A stretch of DNA of 64,000 nt from Streptomyces sp. TN58 (GTDB taxonomy: Bacteria; Actinomycetota; Actinomycetes; Streptomycetales; Streptomycetaceae): NCBI RefSeq assembly GCF_001941845.1, contig NZ_CP018870.1:5494001-5558000 (forward strand), in the 5' to 3' direction. Numbering within the stretch: the stretch's first letter is position 1; the number at the start of each line of letters is the position of its first letter. The notes beneath the pieces are model-generated. The model was given only the letters and a program-made list of their open reading frames with translations. It searched no databases and had not been told where the DNA came from. Below are positions 16,131 to 24,399 of this stretch, piece after piece. A program made the translations under genes and the position numbers.

Positions 16131-18587
16131 CTACAGCGCCGGTCCCGCCAGCGCCGCCACCGCCGACGGCAGGGGCGCCCCAGAACCGTCCCGGCGCGGG
16201 TCCGCCGCCGGCAGCTCGGCCGGAGCGCCGTTGGCCGCCGCCGCGCGGGCGGGGGCGGCGCCGGCCCAGGCCAGCACCAGCAGGTCCTCGCCCTTCAGGA
16301 ACCGCTGGCAGCGCACGCCGCCGGTGGCACGGCCCTTGCGCGGGTACTGGTCGAAGGGGGTCAGCTTCCCCGACAGCATCGAGTCGTCCAGGGTCCCGTG
16401 CGAGCCGGCCACCGTGAACACCACGGCGTCCCGCCCCGGGTCGACCGCCGAGAAGTGGATCACCTTGGCGTCCTGGGAGAGCTTGACGCCCGCCATACCG
16501 CCCGCCGGGCGGCCCTGCGGACGCACCTGGCCCGCCGGGTAGCGCAGCAGCTGGGCGTCGTCGGTGATGAAGACCAGGTCCTCCTCGCCCGTGCGCAGCT
16601 CGACCGCGCCGACGATCCGGTCACCGTCCTTGAGGGTGATGACCTCCAGCTCGTCCTTGTTCGCCGGGTAGTCCGGCACGACGCGCTTGACCACGCCCTG
16701 CTCGGTGCCCAGTGCGAGCCCCTGCGAGGACTCGTCCAGCGAGGTCAGGCAGACCACCTTCTCGTCCGCCTCCAGCCCGGAGAGGAACTCCGAGACCGGC
16801 GCGCCGCCCGCGAGGTTCGGCGCGGCGTGCGTGTCCGGCAGCTGCGGCAGGTCGATCACCGGGAGCCGCAGCAGCCGGCCGGCGGAGGTGACCACGCCGA
16901 CGTCGGCCCGCGCGGTCGCGGCGACCTGCGAGACGATCAGGTCGTGCCTCGCCCGGGAGCCGCCCTCGTCCTGCGGCAGCGGCTCGCCGTTCGCCGTACG
17001 GGCCAGCAGGCCCGTCGAGGACAGCAGCACCCGGCACGGGTCGTCCGCGACCTCCAGCGGCACGGCCGCGACCGCGGTGCCCGCCGACTCCAGCAGGACC
17101 GTACGGCGCTCGGTGCCGAACTTCTTCGCGACGGCGGCCAGTTCCGCGGAGACCAGCTTGCGCAGCTCGTTGTCGGACTCCAGGATCCCGGTCAGCTCGT
17201 CGATCTCGCCCGTCAGCCGGTCGCGCTCGGACTCCAGCTCCAGGCGGTCGAACTTGGTGAGCCGGCGCAGCGGGGTGTCCAGGATGTACTGGGTCTGGGT
17301 CTCGCTCAGCGAGAACCGCTCCATGAGCCGGGCCTTGGCCTGGGCGGAGTTCTCGCTGTCGCGGATGAGGCGGATGACCTCGTCGATGTCGATCAGGGCC
17401 ACCAGCAGGCCCTCGACGAGGTGCAGCCGGTCCCGGCGCTTGGTGCGGCGGAACTCGCTGCGCCGCCGGACGACCTCGAAGCGGTGGTCGAGGTAGACCT
17501 CCAGCAGCTCCTTGAGGCCGAGGGTGAGCGGCTGCCCGTCCACCAGCGCCACGTTGTTGATGCCGAAGGACTCCTCCATCGGCGTCAGCTTGTAGAGCTG
17601 CTCCAGAACGGCCTCCGGGTGGAAGCCGTTCTTGATCTCGATGACCAGGCGCAGGCCGTGGGCGCGGTCGGTGAGGTCCTTGACGTCGGCGATGCCCTGG
17701 AGCTTCTTGGAGCCGACCAGGTCCTTGATCTTCGCGATGACCTTCTCGGGGCCGACCGTGAAGGGCAGTTCGGTGACGACCAGACCCTTGCGGCGGGCCG
17801 TGACGTTCTCCACGGCCACCGTCGCGCGGATCTTGAAGGATCCGCGGCCGTTCTCGTAGGCGTCCTTGATGCCCGAGAGCCCGACGATCCGGCCGCCCGT
17901 CGGCAGGTCGGGACCCGGTACGAAGCGCATCAGCGCCTCCAGGTCCGCGTGCGGATGGCGGATCAGGTGGCGGGCGGCCGCGATGACCTCGCCGAGGTTG
18001 TGCGGGGGCATGTTCGTGGCCATGCCGACCGCGATTCCGGACGCGCCGTTGACCAGCAGGTTCGGGTAGGCGGCGGGCAGCGCCACCGGCTCCCGCTCCT
18101 GGCCGTCGTAATTGGCGGTGAAGTCGACGGTGTCCTCGTCGATCGACTCCGTCATCAGGGACGTGGCGTCGGCCATGCGGCACTCGGTGTAGCGCATCGC
18201 GGCCGGCGGGTCGTCGTTGCCGAGCGAGCCGAAGTTGCCGTGGCCGTCGACGAGCGGCAGCCGCATCGAGAAGGGCTGCGCCATGCGCACGAGGGCGTCG
18301 TAGATCGACGCGTCGCCGTGCGGGTGGAGCTTGCCCATCACCTCGCCGACGACGCGGGCGCACTTGACGTACCCGCGGTCGGGGCGCAGGCCCATCTCGT
18401 TCATCTGGTAGACGATGCGGCGGTGCACCGGCTTCATGCCGTCCCGGGCGTCGGGCAGGGCACGGGAGTAGATCACCGAGTACGCGTACTCGAGGAAGGA
18501 GCCCTGCATTTCGTCGACGACGTCGATGTCGAGGATCTTCTCCTCGAAATCCTCCGGCGGCGGGGTCTTCGTGCTGCGGCGGGCCAT
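16131..18587 (-). CDS. parC: DNA topoisomerase IV subunit A
   Basis: The 818-residue DNA cleavage and rejoining subunit that works with the parE product. The start ATG has AAGGAG ten bases upstream. The winged-helix/tower core has DARDGMKPVHRRIVYQM, GEVMGKLHPHGDASIYDALV, PLVDGHGNFGS and catalytic Tyr133 in AMRYTECRM. The quinolone-pocket position after HPHGD reads A-S-I-Y. The C-terminal beta-pinwheel (from about residue 500) contains several blades with GxxxR-type loops but no clear GyrA box (QRRGG[KR]G), which favours ParC over GyrA. An Ala/Pro-rich tail ends the protein. It is transcribed away from the M16 peptidase genes. parE lies 12 kb away on the other strand, so the two subunits are not in an operon. 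Confidence 0.93.
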   Translation of the reverse strand: MARRSTKTPPPEDFEEKILDIDVVDEMQGSFLEYAYSVIYSRALPDARDGMKPVHRRIVYQMNEMGLRPDRGYVKCARVVGEVMGKLHPHGDASIYDALVRMAQPFSMRLPLVDGHGNFGSLGNDDPPAAMRYTECRMADATSLMTESIDEDTVDFTANYDGQEREPVALPAAYPNLLVNGASGIAVGMATNMPPHNLGEVIAAARHLIRHPHADLEALMRFVPGPDLPTGGRIVGLSGIKDAYENGRGSFKIRATVAVENVTARRKGLVVTELPFTVGPEKVIAKIKDLVGSKKLQGIADVKDLTDRAHGLRLVIEIKNGFHPEAVLEQLYKLTPMEESFGINNVALVDGQPLTLGLKELLEVYLDHRFEVVRRRSEFRRTKRRDRLHLVEGLLVALIDIDEVIRLIRDSENSAQAKARLMERFSLSETQTQYILDTPLRRLTKFDRLELESERDRLTGEIDELTGILESDNELRKLVSAELAAVAKKFGTERRTVLLESAGTAVAAVPLEVADDPCRVLLSSTGLLARTANGEPLPQDEGGSRARHDLIVSQVAATARADVGVVTSAGRLLRLPVIDLPQLPDTHAAPNLAGGAPVSEFLSGLEADEKVVCLTSLDESSQGLALGTEQGVVKRVVPDYPANKDELEVITLKDGDRIVGAVELRTGEEDLVFITDDAQLLRYPAGQVRPQGRPAGGMAGVKLSQDAKVIHFSAVDPGRDAVVFTVAGSHGTLDDSMLSGKLTPFDQYPRKGRATGGVRCQRFLKGEDLLVLAWAGAAPARAAAANGAPAELPAADPRRDGSGAPLPSAVAALAGPAL

Positions 18588-18821
18588 CGCTGCGCGGCTC
18601 CTTAACCAAGAATGTATGTGCTGGGTGTCTGGCTGGTCTGGCGGGGGTCTGGCTGGGTCCTGCCGCTGTCGGCAGGGGTACGACGCCGACCATTGTGGCC
18701 CGGGGGGCCGACAACGCCGACTCCGACCCAGGTCTGGCCCGGGAACTTATCCGGTGGCCGACGCGCTTGCATACAGTGGCAGGTCTGACGGAAATCTCTG
18801 CATCGCGATCGAAGGGACCAC

Positions 18822-20204
18822 ATGCCCATGGGTCACACGGCCACAGCCCAGGCCGGCTCCGGCGGCCTGACAGCGACCGAGCACCGGCTGGCCAACGGCC
18901 TGCGCGTGGTGCTGTCCGAGGACCACCTGACCCCGGTCGCCGCGGTCTGCCTCTGGTACGACGTCGGCTCGCGCCACGAAGTCAAGGGGCGTACCGGCCT
19001 GGCTCACCTCTTCGAGCACCTGATGTTCCAGGGTTCGGCGAGCGTACCGGGCAACGGCCACTTCGAGCTGGTCCAGGGTGCCGGCGGCTCCCTCAACGGC
19101 ACCACCAGCTTCGAGCGCACCAACTACTTCGAGACGATGCCGACCCACCAGCTGGAGCTCGCGCTCTGGCTGGAGGCGGACCGGATGGGCTCGCTGCTGG
19201 CCGCCCTGGACGAGGAGTCCATGGAGAACCAGCGCGACGTCGTCAAGAACGAGCGCCGCCAGCGCTACGACAACGTCCCGTACGGCACCGCCTTCGAGCG
19301 GCTGACCGCCCTGGCCTACCCCGAGGGCCACCCGTACCACCACACGCCGATCGGCTCCATGGCCGACCTGGACGCCGCGTCCCTGGAGGACGCGCGCACC
19401 TTCTTCCGTACGTACTACGCGCCCAACAACGCGGTGCTGTCGGTCGTCGGCGACATCGACCCCGAGCAGACGCTCGCCTGGATCGAGAAGTACTTCGGCA
19501 CCATCCCCTCCCACGACGGCAAGCAGCCGCCCCGCGACGGCTCGCTGCCCGACATCATCGGGGAGCAGCTGCGCGAGGAGATCGTCGAGGACGTCCCGGC
19601 GCGGGCGCTGATGGCCGCCTACCGCCTGCCGCACGACGGCACCCGCGAGTGCGACGCCGCGGACGTGGCGCTCACCATCCTCGGCGGCGGCGAGTCCTCG
19701 CTGCTGCACAACCGCCTGGTACGCCGGGACCAGACGGCCGTCGCGGCGGGCTTCGGCGTGCTGCGCCTGGCCGGGGCGCCGTCGCTGGGCTGGCTGGACG
19801 TCAAGACCTCCAGCGGGGTCGAGATCCCCGCCATCGAGGCGGCCGTCGACGAGGAGCTGGCCCGGTTCGCCGCCGAGGGCCCGACCGCGGAGGAGATGGA
19901 GCGCGCCCAGGCGCAGCTGGAGCGCGAGTGGCTGGACCGGCTGAGCACGGTGGCCGGCCGCGCCGACGAACTGTGCCGGTACGCGGTGCTGTTCGGCGAC
20001 CCGCAGCTGGCGCTCACCGCCGTACAGCGGGTCCTCGACGTCACCGCCGAGGAGGTGCAGGCCGTCGCCGCGGCCCGACTGCGTCCCGACAACCGCGTGG
20101 TGCTCGTCTACGAGCCCCTGGCGGCGGACGCGGCCGAGGGCGCGGAGGGCGGAGAGGGCGAAGAGAACGCCGGCAGCGACGAGAACGAGGGGGCGGAGCA
20201 GTGA
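18822..20204 (+). CDS. M16-family zinc metallopeptidase, catalytic subunit
   Basis: A 460-residue member of the pitrilysin/processing-peptidase family. The inverted zinc motif HLFEHLMFQG (HxxEH, about residues 64-68) carries the two His ligands and catalytic Glu, and the distal Glu is in the ENQRDVVKNERRQRYDN helix about 75 residues later. The middle shows FRTYYAPNNAVLSVVGDID and the C-terminal half repeats the fold. It ends in an unusual acidic tail of about 25 residues rich in Glu, Gly and Asn. AAGGGA precedes the start; ATG at 18822 or at 18828 are both possible. Its stop overlaps the next gene start by four bases, and the second protein supplies the non-catalytic half, as in other bacterial M16 pairs. 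No signal peptide is visible. Confidence 0.9.
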   Translation: MPMGHTATAQAGSGGLTATEHRLANGLRVVLSEDHLTPVAAVCLWYDVGSRHEVKGRTGLAHLFEHLMFQGSASVPGNGHFELVQGAGGSLNGTTSFERTNYFETMPTHQLELALWLEADRMGSLLAALDEESMENQRDVVKNERRQRYDNVPYGTAFERLTALAYPEGHPYHHTPIGSMADLDAASLEDARTFFRTYYAPNNAVLSVVGDIDPEQTLAWIEKYFGTIPSHDGKQPPRDGSLPDIIGEQLREEIVEDVPARALMAAYRLPHDGTRECDAADVALTILGGGESSLLHNRLVRRDQTAVAAGFGVLRLAGAPSLGWLDVKTSSGVEIPAIEAAVDEELARFAAEGPTAEEMERAQAQLEREWLDRLSTVAGRADELCRYAVLFGDPQLALTAVQRVLDVTAEEVQAVAAARLRPDNRVVLVYEPLAADAAEGAEGGEGEENAGSDENEGAEQ

Positions 20205-21592
20205 GCGACACCGCAGCCGTCACGATGACCTTCCACCCGCGCCCGCAGGCCGGCGAGCCGCAGCCGTGGGCCTTCCCGGCGCCCGAGCGCTCGACGCTGC
20301 CCAACGGGCTGACCCTGCTGCGCTGCCACCGGCCGGGCCAGCAGGTCGTCGCGGTCGAGGTGAACCTCGCCGCGCCCCTCGACGCCGAGCCCGAGGGCCT
20401 GGACGGCGTGGCGACCATCATGGCGCGCGCCCTGTCGGAGGGCACCGACAAGCACTCCGCCGAGGAGTTCGCGGCCGAGCTGGAGCGCTGCGGAGCCACC
20501 CTCGACGCGCACGCCGACCACCCGGGCCTGCGGGTCTCCCTGGAGGTGCCCGCCTCCCGGCTGGCCAAGGCGCTGAGCCTGCTCGCCGAGGCGCTGCGCG
20601 CCCCCGCCTTCGCCGACGCCGAGGTCGACCGGCTGGTCCGCAACCGGCTCGACGAGATCCCGCACGAGCTGGCCAACCCCCAGCGCCGCGCCGCCAAGCA
20701 GCTCTCCAAGGAGCTCTTCCCGGCGTCCCTGCGGATGTCCCGGCCGCGCCAGGGCACCGAGGAGACGGTCGCCCGGATCGACGCCGCCGCCGTACGCGCC
20801 TTCTACGAGGCCCACGTACGCCCCGCCACCGCCACCGCGGTGGTCGTCGGCGACCTGACCGGCATCGACCTGGACGCCGTGCTCGCGGACACCCTCGGCG
20901 CCTGGACCGGCGACACCGCCGAGGCGCGCCCCGTGCCCCCCGTGACCGCCGACGACACCGGCCGCGTGGTCATCGTCGACCGGCCGGGGGCGGTCCAGAC
21001 GCAGCTGCTGATCGGGCGCATCGGGACGGACCGGCACGACCGGGTCTGGGCGGCCCAGGTGCTGGGCACCTACTGCCTGGGCGGCACCCTGACCTCCCGC
21101 CTGGACAAGGTGCTGCGCGAGGAGAAGGGGTACACCTACGGCGTGCGCGCCTTCGGCCAGGTGCTGCGCTCCACGGCCGACGGCAAGGGCGCCTCCATGC
21201 TCGCCATCAGCGGCTCGGTGGACACCCCCAACACCGGGCCGGCGCTGGAGGACCTCTGGAAGGTGCTGCGCACCCTCGCGGAGGGCGGCCTGACCGACGC
21301 CGAGCGCGATGTGGCCGTGCAGAACCTGGTGGGCGTGGCCCCGCTGAAGTTCGAGACGGCGGCCTCGGTGGCCGGCACGCTGGCCGACCAGGTCGAGCAG
21401 GAGCTGCCGGACGACTACCAGGCGCAGCTGTACGCGCAGTTGGCCGAGACCGGCACGGTGGAGGCCACCACGGCCGTCGTGAAGGCGTTCCCGGCGGACC
21501 GGCTCGTCACGATCCTGGTGGGCGACGCCTCGGTGATCGAGGAGCCCGTGCGGGCCCTCGGGATCGGTGAGGTCACGGTGGTCCCCAACTGA
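20201..21592 (+). CDS. M16-family peptidase-like protein, non-catalytic partner
   Basis: A 463-residue M16 fold protein in which the zinc motif is missing: where HxxEH should be, the sequence reads MARALSEGTDKHSAEE. The substrate-binding signature of the inactive class is present in GTLTSRLDKVLREEKGYTYGV, the R/Y motif used to bind substrate C-termini. The GTG start lies inside the stop of the catalytic gene (GTGA), so the two subunits should be made in equal amounts and form a heterodimer. The region before it (PQPWAFPAPERSTLPNGLTLL) matches the strand that starts these proteins. A strong terminator follows at 21634. Confidence 0.9.
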   Translation: MSDTAAVTMTFHPRPQAGEPQPWAFPAPERSTLPNGLTLLRCHRPGQQVVAVEVNLAAPLDAEPEGLDGVATIMARALSEGTDKHSAEEFAAELERCGATLDAHADHPGLRVSLEVPASRLAKALSLLAEALRAPAFADAEVDRLVRNRLDEIPHELANPQRRAAKQLSKELFPASLRMSRPRQGTEETVARIDAAAVRAFYEAHVRPATATAVVVGDLTGIDLDAVLADTLGAWTGDTAEARPVPPVTADDTGRVVIVDRPGAVQTQLLIGRIGTDRHDRVWAAQVLGTYCLGGTLTSRLDKVLREEKGYTYGVRAFGQVLRSTADGKGASMLAISGSVDTPNTGPALEDLWKVLRTLAEGGLTDAERDVAVQNLVGVAPLKFETAASVAGTLADQVEQELPDDYQAQLYAQLAETGTVEATTAVVKAFPADRLVTILVGDASVIEEPVRALGIGEVTVVPN

Positions 21593-21633
21593 CGTCGCGG
21601 GTGCCCGGATGACGGGCAACTGACGCTCTGTCC

Positions 21634-21669
21634 AAGAGGCTCCGGCGGTTTTCCGCCGGAGCCTCTTTT
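21634..21669 (+). terminator. Intrinsic terminator after the M16 pair
   Basis: A perfect 15-bp stem (21634-21648 with 21653-21667) with a TTTT loop, ending in a TTTT run (21666-21669). This is one of the few textbook rho-independent terminators in the window. Confidence 0.9.
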
Positions 21670-21804
21670 GTCCGTTTGATGGTGAGGTTGCTTGTATGCG
21701 GTGTGGCGTACGCAACAAAAAGGCGCGTCTGTTTGGCGATTGACTGATGATCCGCCTAGCGTCATCCGTGCTGTCCGTCAGTTGTGCCCGCCGCACCCGC
21801 GGCA

Positions 21805-21951
21805 CCGGACAGCGATCGCCGAGTCCCCGTCAGGCGCGAGCCTGGGGAGCCGGGGACCCACATCAGTCCCTGGGGTGAATCGGACCCCCTCGCAAGAGGA
21901 GGCCCGTAGGAGACCTTCCTGCTCCGAACCCGTCAGCTAACCCGGTAGGCG
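21805..21951 (+). ncRNA. c-di-AMP riboswitch (ydaO/yuaA class)
   Basis: The leader of the M23 peptidase gene contains the hallmark conserved blocks of this class: GAGCCGGGGACCCA near 21847, GGGGTGAATC near 21876, and CGAACCCGTCAGCTAACC followed by GGTAGGC at 21925-21950. The spacing between blocks fits the two-fold c-di-AMP aptamer. In actinobacteria these riboswitches precede cell-wall hydrolase genes, and bound c-di-AMP turns expression off. The 5' boundary is approximate. AAGGAAGG follows the aptamer, and the short AAGG...CCTT pairing around 21962-21976 could hide the ribosome site. Class identity is from the conserved blocks; the control mechanism is inference. Confidence 0.9.
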
Positions 21952-21978
21952 AGAAGGAAGGAAAGGATCAAACCCTTC

Positions 21979-22779
21979 ATGGCGTTTGGCAGTCGTCCCG
22001 CTGGTACCGGCAAGCACCGTGGTTCCAGCCGCCTGAGCAAGAAGACCGCCGGCTACGCCGGTATCGCCGCGATCGCCACCACGGGTGTGGTCGGCTCGCT
22101 CGCCGCCCCGGCCTTCGCCGCCGACAACCACAGCAGCTCCGCCCCGGAGAACGGGCTGGGTGCCGTCGTCGTCGCCGAGGACCTCGCGGGCGACATCCAG
22201 GACCAGGCGGAGGCCCAGCAGCGCGCCGCCGAGCACGCCGCCGCCAAGGCCCAGGCCGAGGCCGACGCCAAGCAGAAGGCCGCCGAGGCCAAGCGCCTCG
22301 CCGAGGCGAAGGCGAAGGCCGAGCGCGAGGCCGCCGAGCGCGCCGCCCGCGAGGAGGAGCGCAAGCGCCTCAACACCTTCGTCTCCCCGCTGGACGGCTC
22401 CTACGTCAGCACGCAGTACAAGGCGGGCGGCGGCATGTGGTCCTCCGGCAGCCACACCGGCATCGACTTCCACGCCGCCTCCGGCACCTCGGTCCACGCG
22501 GTGGGCTTCGGCACCGTCGTCGAGGCCGGCTGGGGTGGCGCGTACGGCAACAACGTCGTCATCAAGCACAACGACGGCACGTTCACGCAGTACGGCCACC
22601 TGTCCTCGCTGAGCGTCTCCGTCGGCCAGCAGGTCACCCCGGGCCAGCAGATCGGCCTGTCGGGCTCCACCGGCAACTCCAGCGGCCCGCACCTGCACTT
22701 CGAGGCCCGCACCGGCTCGCAGTACGGCTCGGACATCGACCCGATCGCGTACCTGCGCTCGCACGGCGTCAGCCTCTGA
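21979..22779 (+). CDS. Secreted M23 peptidoglycan endopeptidase under a riboswitch
   Basis: A 266-residue exported cell-wall hydrolase of the LytM/M23 class, which cleaves peptide cross-links. Residues 1-48 form a long twin-Lys/Arg signal peptide ending in APAFAAD. Residues about 70-130 are an Ala/Glu/Lys/Arg heptad-like coiled coil (AEAKRLAEAKAKAEREAAER). The C-terminal domain holds the zinc motifs: HTGIDF (first His and Asp) and HLHFE (second His pair), with GNNVVIKHNDGTFTQYGHL between them. The coiled coil resembles the regulatory part of EnvC-like proteins. A c-di-AMP riboswitch in the leader ties expression to osmotic or wall signalling. Strong terminators bracket the transcript at both ends. 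Confidence 0.93.
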   Translation: MAFGSRPAGTGKHRGSSRLSKKTAGYAGIAAIATTGVVGSLAAPAFAADNHSSSAPENGLGAVVVAEDLAGDIQDQAEAQQRAAEHAAAKAQAEADAKQKAAEAKRLAEAKAKAEREAAERAAREEERKRLNTFVSPLDGSYVSTQYKAGGGMWSSGSHTGIDFHAASGTSVHAVGFGTVVEAGWGGAYGNNVVIKHNDGTFTQYGHLSSLSVSVGQQVTPGQQIGLSGSTGNSSGPHLHFEARTGSQYGSDIDPIAYLRSHGVSL

Positions 22780-22815
22780 CCCGCTGAGCGGCCCACCGGG
22801 TACCGCGCGCACCTT

Positions 22816-22856
22816 CACGAAGACCCCGCCTCCCGAGCCGGGGTCTTCGTGTTTTT
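22816..22856 (+). terminator. Intrinsic terminator after the M23 peptidase gene
   Basis: A 13-bp stem (22816-22828 with 22839-22851) has a ten-base loop and is followed by TTTTT. Confidence 0.92.
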
Positions 22857-22977
22857 CGCGTTCCGGCGCAATGTTTCGGAATTCCGTCCGTTCTCGAAAT
22901 CTTGCTGTGCTGCAATAGGGTCAGGTGTGCGCGGCTGCGCACGGGGATGGCGGTCGGAAATAGGCGGAGGTTCGGTC

Positions 22978-23652
22978 TTGCGTATTCCTGCGCACGCGGT
23001 ATGCACTGCAATTCGCGACGACATCGTCTCCGGGGTGTTCGAACCGGGCGGCCGGCTCACCGAGGAGGTGCTGGCCCGGCGGTACGGGGTCTCGCGGGTG
23101 CCGGTGCGCGAGGCGCTGCGGACCCTGGAGTCCGAGGGCTTCGTGACCACGCGCCGCCACGCCGGGGCCTGTGTGGCCGAACCGACCGCGCAGGAGGCGG
23201 CGGACCTGCTGGAGCTGCGGGTGCTCCTGGAGCCGCTGGCGGCGTCCAGGGCGGCCCGGCGCCGCACCGACGCCCACCTCAAAGTGCTGCGGGGGCTGGT
23301 CAGGCTGGGGCAGGAGCGGGCCAGGCGGGGCCAGGGCGAGGATCTGCGGGCGCTCGGGGGCTGGTTCCACGAGACGCTCGCGCAGGCCTCCGGCAGCCCC
23401 GGACTGATCGCGCTGCTCACCCAGACACGGCGCAAGCTGGCATGGATGTTCGTGGTGGAGGCGCCCGCCCGGCCCGCGGAGTCCTGGGCGGAACGCGGCG
23501 CGATCGTCGACGCGGTGGCGCGCGGCGACGCCGACCGGGCGCGGACCCTGGCCGCGGTCCACGCCGATCGCGCGGCCGCCGCTCACCGGCCGAGGCGGCG
23601 TCCGGTGAGCACTTCGCAACCTGCCGTAAACATGTCGGGCGGCCGGCATTAA
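22978..23652 (+). CDS. GntR-family (FadR/FCD) transcriptional regulator
   Basis: A 224-residue regulator. TTG at 22978 is chosen as start because GGCGGAGG (22963-22970) sits seven bases upstream; no ATG or GTG fits better. The N-terminal winged helix-turn-helix (about 5-70) has VCTAIRDDIVSGVFEPGGRL, LARRYGVSRVPVREALRTLE and EGFVTTRRHAGACV, typical of GntR. The C-terminal all-helical FCD ligand domain (about 85-215) starts at QEAADLLELRVLLEPLAA and has conserved His residues (FHETLAQASG, AAVHADRAA) that usually bind a metal and an organic acid. The ligand is unknown. It is convergent with ptsH across 247 bp that holds the shared hairpin at 23834. Confidence 0.9.
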   Translation: MRIPAHAVCTAIRDDIVSGVFEPGGRLTEEVLARRYGVSRVPVREALRTLESEGFVTTRRHAGACVAEPTAQEAADLLELRVLLEPLAASRAARRRTDAHLKVLRGLVRLGQERARRGQGEDLRALGGWFHETLAQASGSPGLIALLTQTRRKLAWMFVVEAPARPAESWAERGAIVDAVARGDADRARTLAAVHADRAAAAHRPRRRPVSTSQPAVNMSGGRH

Positions 23653-23833
23653 CAGGAGCCGTATACAAAGGGTGGAATGACGGGAATTCGCGGCCGCCGG
23701 TGATGGCCGGGGAATTCGCCGCGTCGAATTCCTGTCGGGTGGCGGTAGAGCGATGTGGTGCGGTGTCGTGCGCGCCGCCCCGCCCGGCCGCGCCGCCCGG
23801 GCCGCATTCGCCCCTGAATTCCGGTACGAACGC

Positions 23834-23869
23834 CGAAGCCGGTCCCCCTCGCGAGGGGGACCGGCTTCG
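23834..23869. terminator. Perfect 18-bp palindrome, ptsH terminator
   Basis: Arms 23834-23851 and 23852-23869 are exactly complementary with no spacer, and would fold with a four-base loop. It lies 31 bases beyond the ptsH stop and between convergent genes, so it can act for both strands. Nothing else was recognised in 23653-23833. Confidence 0.75.
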
Positions 23870-23899
23870 CCGCTGGTGTCCGCGGGAGAACCCGAAGGG

Positions 23900-24181
23900 T
23901 CAGACCGTCTCGGGGAGCTCTTCGAGGCCCTCCGCGACCAGCTTCGCGAGGCGGTCCAGGGCGGCCTCCGCACCCTCGGCCTCCGAGGCGAGGACGATCT
24001 CCTCGCCGCCCTGGGCGCCCAGGCCCAGCACCGCCAGCATGGAGGCGGCGTTGACGGGGTCGCCGCCGGACTTCGCGATGGTCACCGGGACGCCGGAAGC
24101 GGTCGTCGCACGGACGAAGATCGAGGCGGGACGAGCGTGCAGGCCCTCGGCCCAGCCGACGTTGACGCGGCGCTCTGCCAT
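23900..24181 (-). CDS. ptsH: Phosphocarrier protein HPr
   Basis: A 93-residue HPr of the sugar phosphotransferase system, which takes phosphate from enzyme I and passes it to the EIIA domains. The active-site segment EGLHARPAS places phosphoacceptor His15 in the standard position with Arg17. The region around residue 47 (NAASMLAVLGLGAQGGEE) holds the serine that corresponds to the HprK site in low-GC bacteria; actinobacteria lack that kinase. Length and motif order are normal. A DasR-type operator 24 bp upstream indicates control by N-acetylglucosamine metabolism. enzyme I and EII genes are not in the window. Confidence 0.96.
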   Translation of the reverse strand: MAERRVNVGWAEGLHARPASIFVRATTASGVPVTIAKSGGDPVNAASMLAVLGLGAQGGEEIVLASEAEGAEAALDRLAKLVAEGLEELPETV

Positions 24182-24204
24182 GGTGATGCCCTTCAGGTTC
24201 TTAC

Positions 24205-24220
24205 GGTTGTCTAGACCAGT
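24205..24220 (-). promoter_or_regulatory. DasR operator (dre-like site) upstream of ptsH
   Basis: Read on the minus strand, the site is ACTGGTCTAGACAACC, matching 14 of 16 positions of the published DasR consensus ACTGGTCTAGACCACT. It lies 24 bp before the ptsH start. DasR is the GntR repressor released by glucosamine-6-phosphate and controls pts genes in Streptomyces. The site is read directly from the sequence; binding is inferred. Confidence 0.85.
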
Positions 24221-24399
24221 CTCTCACGGCGCCCCGACTGCTCGGACCGACCCTCGGTCTCCATTCCTGATTGCCGCCGCCGAGCGAGCCTTCCCAGCTT
24301 GCACCGGTTCGTCCCGGCCTGCCCGCTGCGCCGCGCGAGCGCCGCCCCACCCGGTCCGGTCGCGCCCGGTCCCGCCCGGTCCGGCCGTAAGGTATGCGC

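Noticed and set aside
20201..21592. Second M16 protein as a decayed pseudogene because HxxEH is missing
   Set aside because: Length, coupling and the R/Y substrate motif are intact, as in normal non-catalytic M16 partners.
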